A stretch of 5,794 nucleotides of DNA from Acidocella sp. (GTDB lineage: Bacteria; Pseudomonadota; Alphaproteobacteria; Acetobacterales; Acetobacteraceae). Position 1 is the stretch's first letter. Every line of letters starts with the position of its first letter. The DNA lies in assembly GCA_029077775.1 (NCBI GenBank), contig JAQNCU010000200.1, positions 1-5,794 of the forward strand, written 5' to 3'. Shown here one piece after another: positions 5,663-5,794 of this stretch. A model generated the notes under the pieces. That model was not told the origin of the DNA, did no database searches, and saw only the letters and a program-made list of their open reading frames with translations. The translations under genes and the position numbers were made by a program.

Positions 5663-5723
5663 AGCGCGATGACTCCAGATCCGCTCGCCTGCGAGCGCAT
5701 TTGGAGTCTGAATCGCCCTCTAG
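5659..5723 (+). repeat. Palindromic intergenic element, copy 1 (long hairpin at the rpmE 3' end)
   Basis: A 65-base imperfect palindrome with CTAG at both ends. Inner arms 5671-5688 and 5691-5708 pair over 18 positions around a CT loop, with one G-T wobble (5678/5701) and one C-C mismatch (5681/5698). Outer arms 5660-5670 and 5712-5722 pair over 11 positions with one C-C mismatch (5665/5717). The bases TGA at 5709-5711 are unpaired, forming a bulge. The folded RNA would be a very stable hairpin starting in the rpmE stop codon. It may end or protect the rpmE mRNA, although only a short AT-rich stretch and no T-run follows. The plan matches the second element to the right, so it belongs to a repeat family and is not just a terminator. 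Confidence 0.8.
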
Positions 5724-5732
5724 ATATTTCGG

Positions 5733-5794
5733 TAGAGCCGGATTCAGATCCTTGATTGGATCGCAAAGCGGTTCGATCAAGGATCATCCGGGTC
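5733..5794 (+). repeat. Palindromic intergenic element, copy 2 (inverted relative to copy 1, cut by window end)
   Basis: Inner arms 5747-5764 and 5768-5785 pair over all 18 positions around an AAA loop, with three G-T wobbles (5757/5775, 5759/5773, 5761/5771). Outer arms 5735-5743 and 5786-5794 pair over nine positions with one G-G mismatch (5737/5792). TCA at 5744-5746 is the bulge. It begins TAGAG...GATTCAGA, which the reverse strand of copy 1 also reads. If the symmetry is complete the element ends two bases beyond the window. Nine bases (5724-5732) separate it from copy 1. Confidence 0.75.

Noticed and set aside
5671..5785. CRISPR array or tRNA in the structured right end
   Set aside because: There are only two elements, with palindromic differing cores and no equal repeats with spacers; no cloverleaf or CCA end is present.

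Overview
This is a GC-rich window with seven complete genes and one partial gene, all of recognisable bacterial families. The codon use, the cysteine-free ribosomal protein L31 and the type of intergenic palindrome after rpmE suggest an alphaproteobacterium, perhaps of the Acetobacteraceae. That placement is an inference from style, not from a marker gene. It looks like ordinary chromosome: I see no transposase, integrase, phage gene, CRISPR array, tRNA or rRNA.

Layout. (1) Positions 1-564, minus strand, hold the first 188 residues of a UDP-glucose 6-dehydrogenase that continues beyond the left edge. (2) Diverging from it at 693-1763 is a membrane glycosyl-1-phosphate transferase of the WecA/TagO/MraY superfamily. 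Together they suggest cell-surface polysaccharide synthesis: one gene supplies UDP-glucuronate, the other loads the first sugar phosphate onto a polyprenyl phosphate carrier. (3) Convergent to the transferase, at 1789-2346 minus, is an exported YceI-family protein. (4) At 2431-3505 minus lies a two-gene lrgA-lrgB operon with an 8-base overlap. (5) Diverging from lrgA, at 3600-5321 plus, is a tightly spaced pair encoding a classical short-chain dehydrogenase and a hormone-sensitive-lipase-type alpha/beta hydrolase. (6) At 5435-5662 plus is rpmE (ribosomal protein L31), with a GTG start and a zinc-site-free sequence.

The most unusual part is the right end. Directly after rpmE, sharing its stop codon, is a 63-base imperfect palindrome. 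Nine bases later a second palindrome begins in the opposite orientation and is cut by the window edge. The cores differ in sequence, but both have the same plan: TAGAG ends, 29 paired positions per arm, a 3-base TCA (or TGA) bulge at the same place, and a 2-3 base loop. This is the signature of a dispersed palindromic repeat family that may also form the 3' end of the rpmE transcript.

Regulation can only be sketched. Several starts are fixed by good Shine-Dalgarno sequences (yceI-like, lrgA, SDR, hydrolase). Short inverted repeats in the intergenic gaps are candidate operators or terminators with low confidence. I could not place any sigma-70 promoter convincingly.
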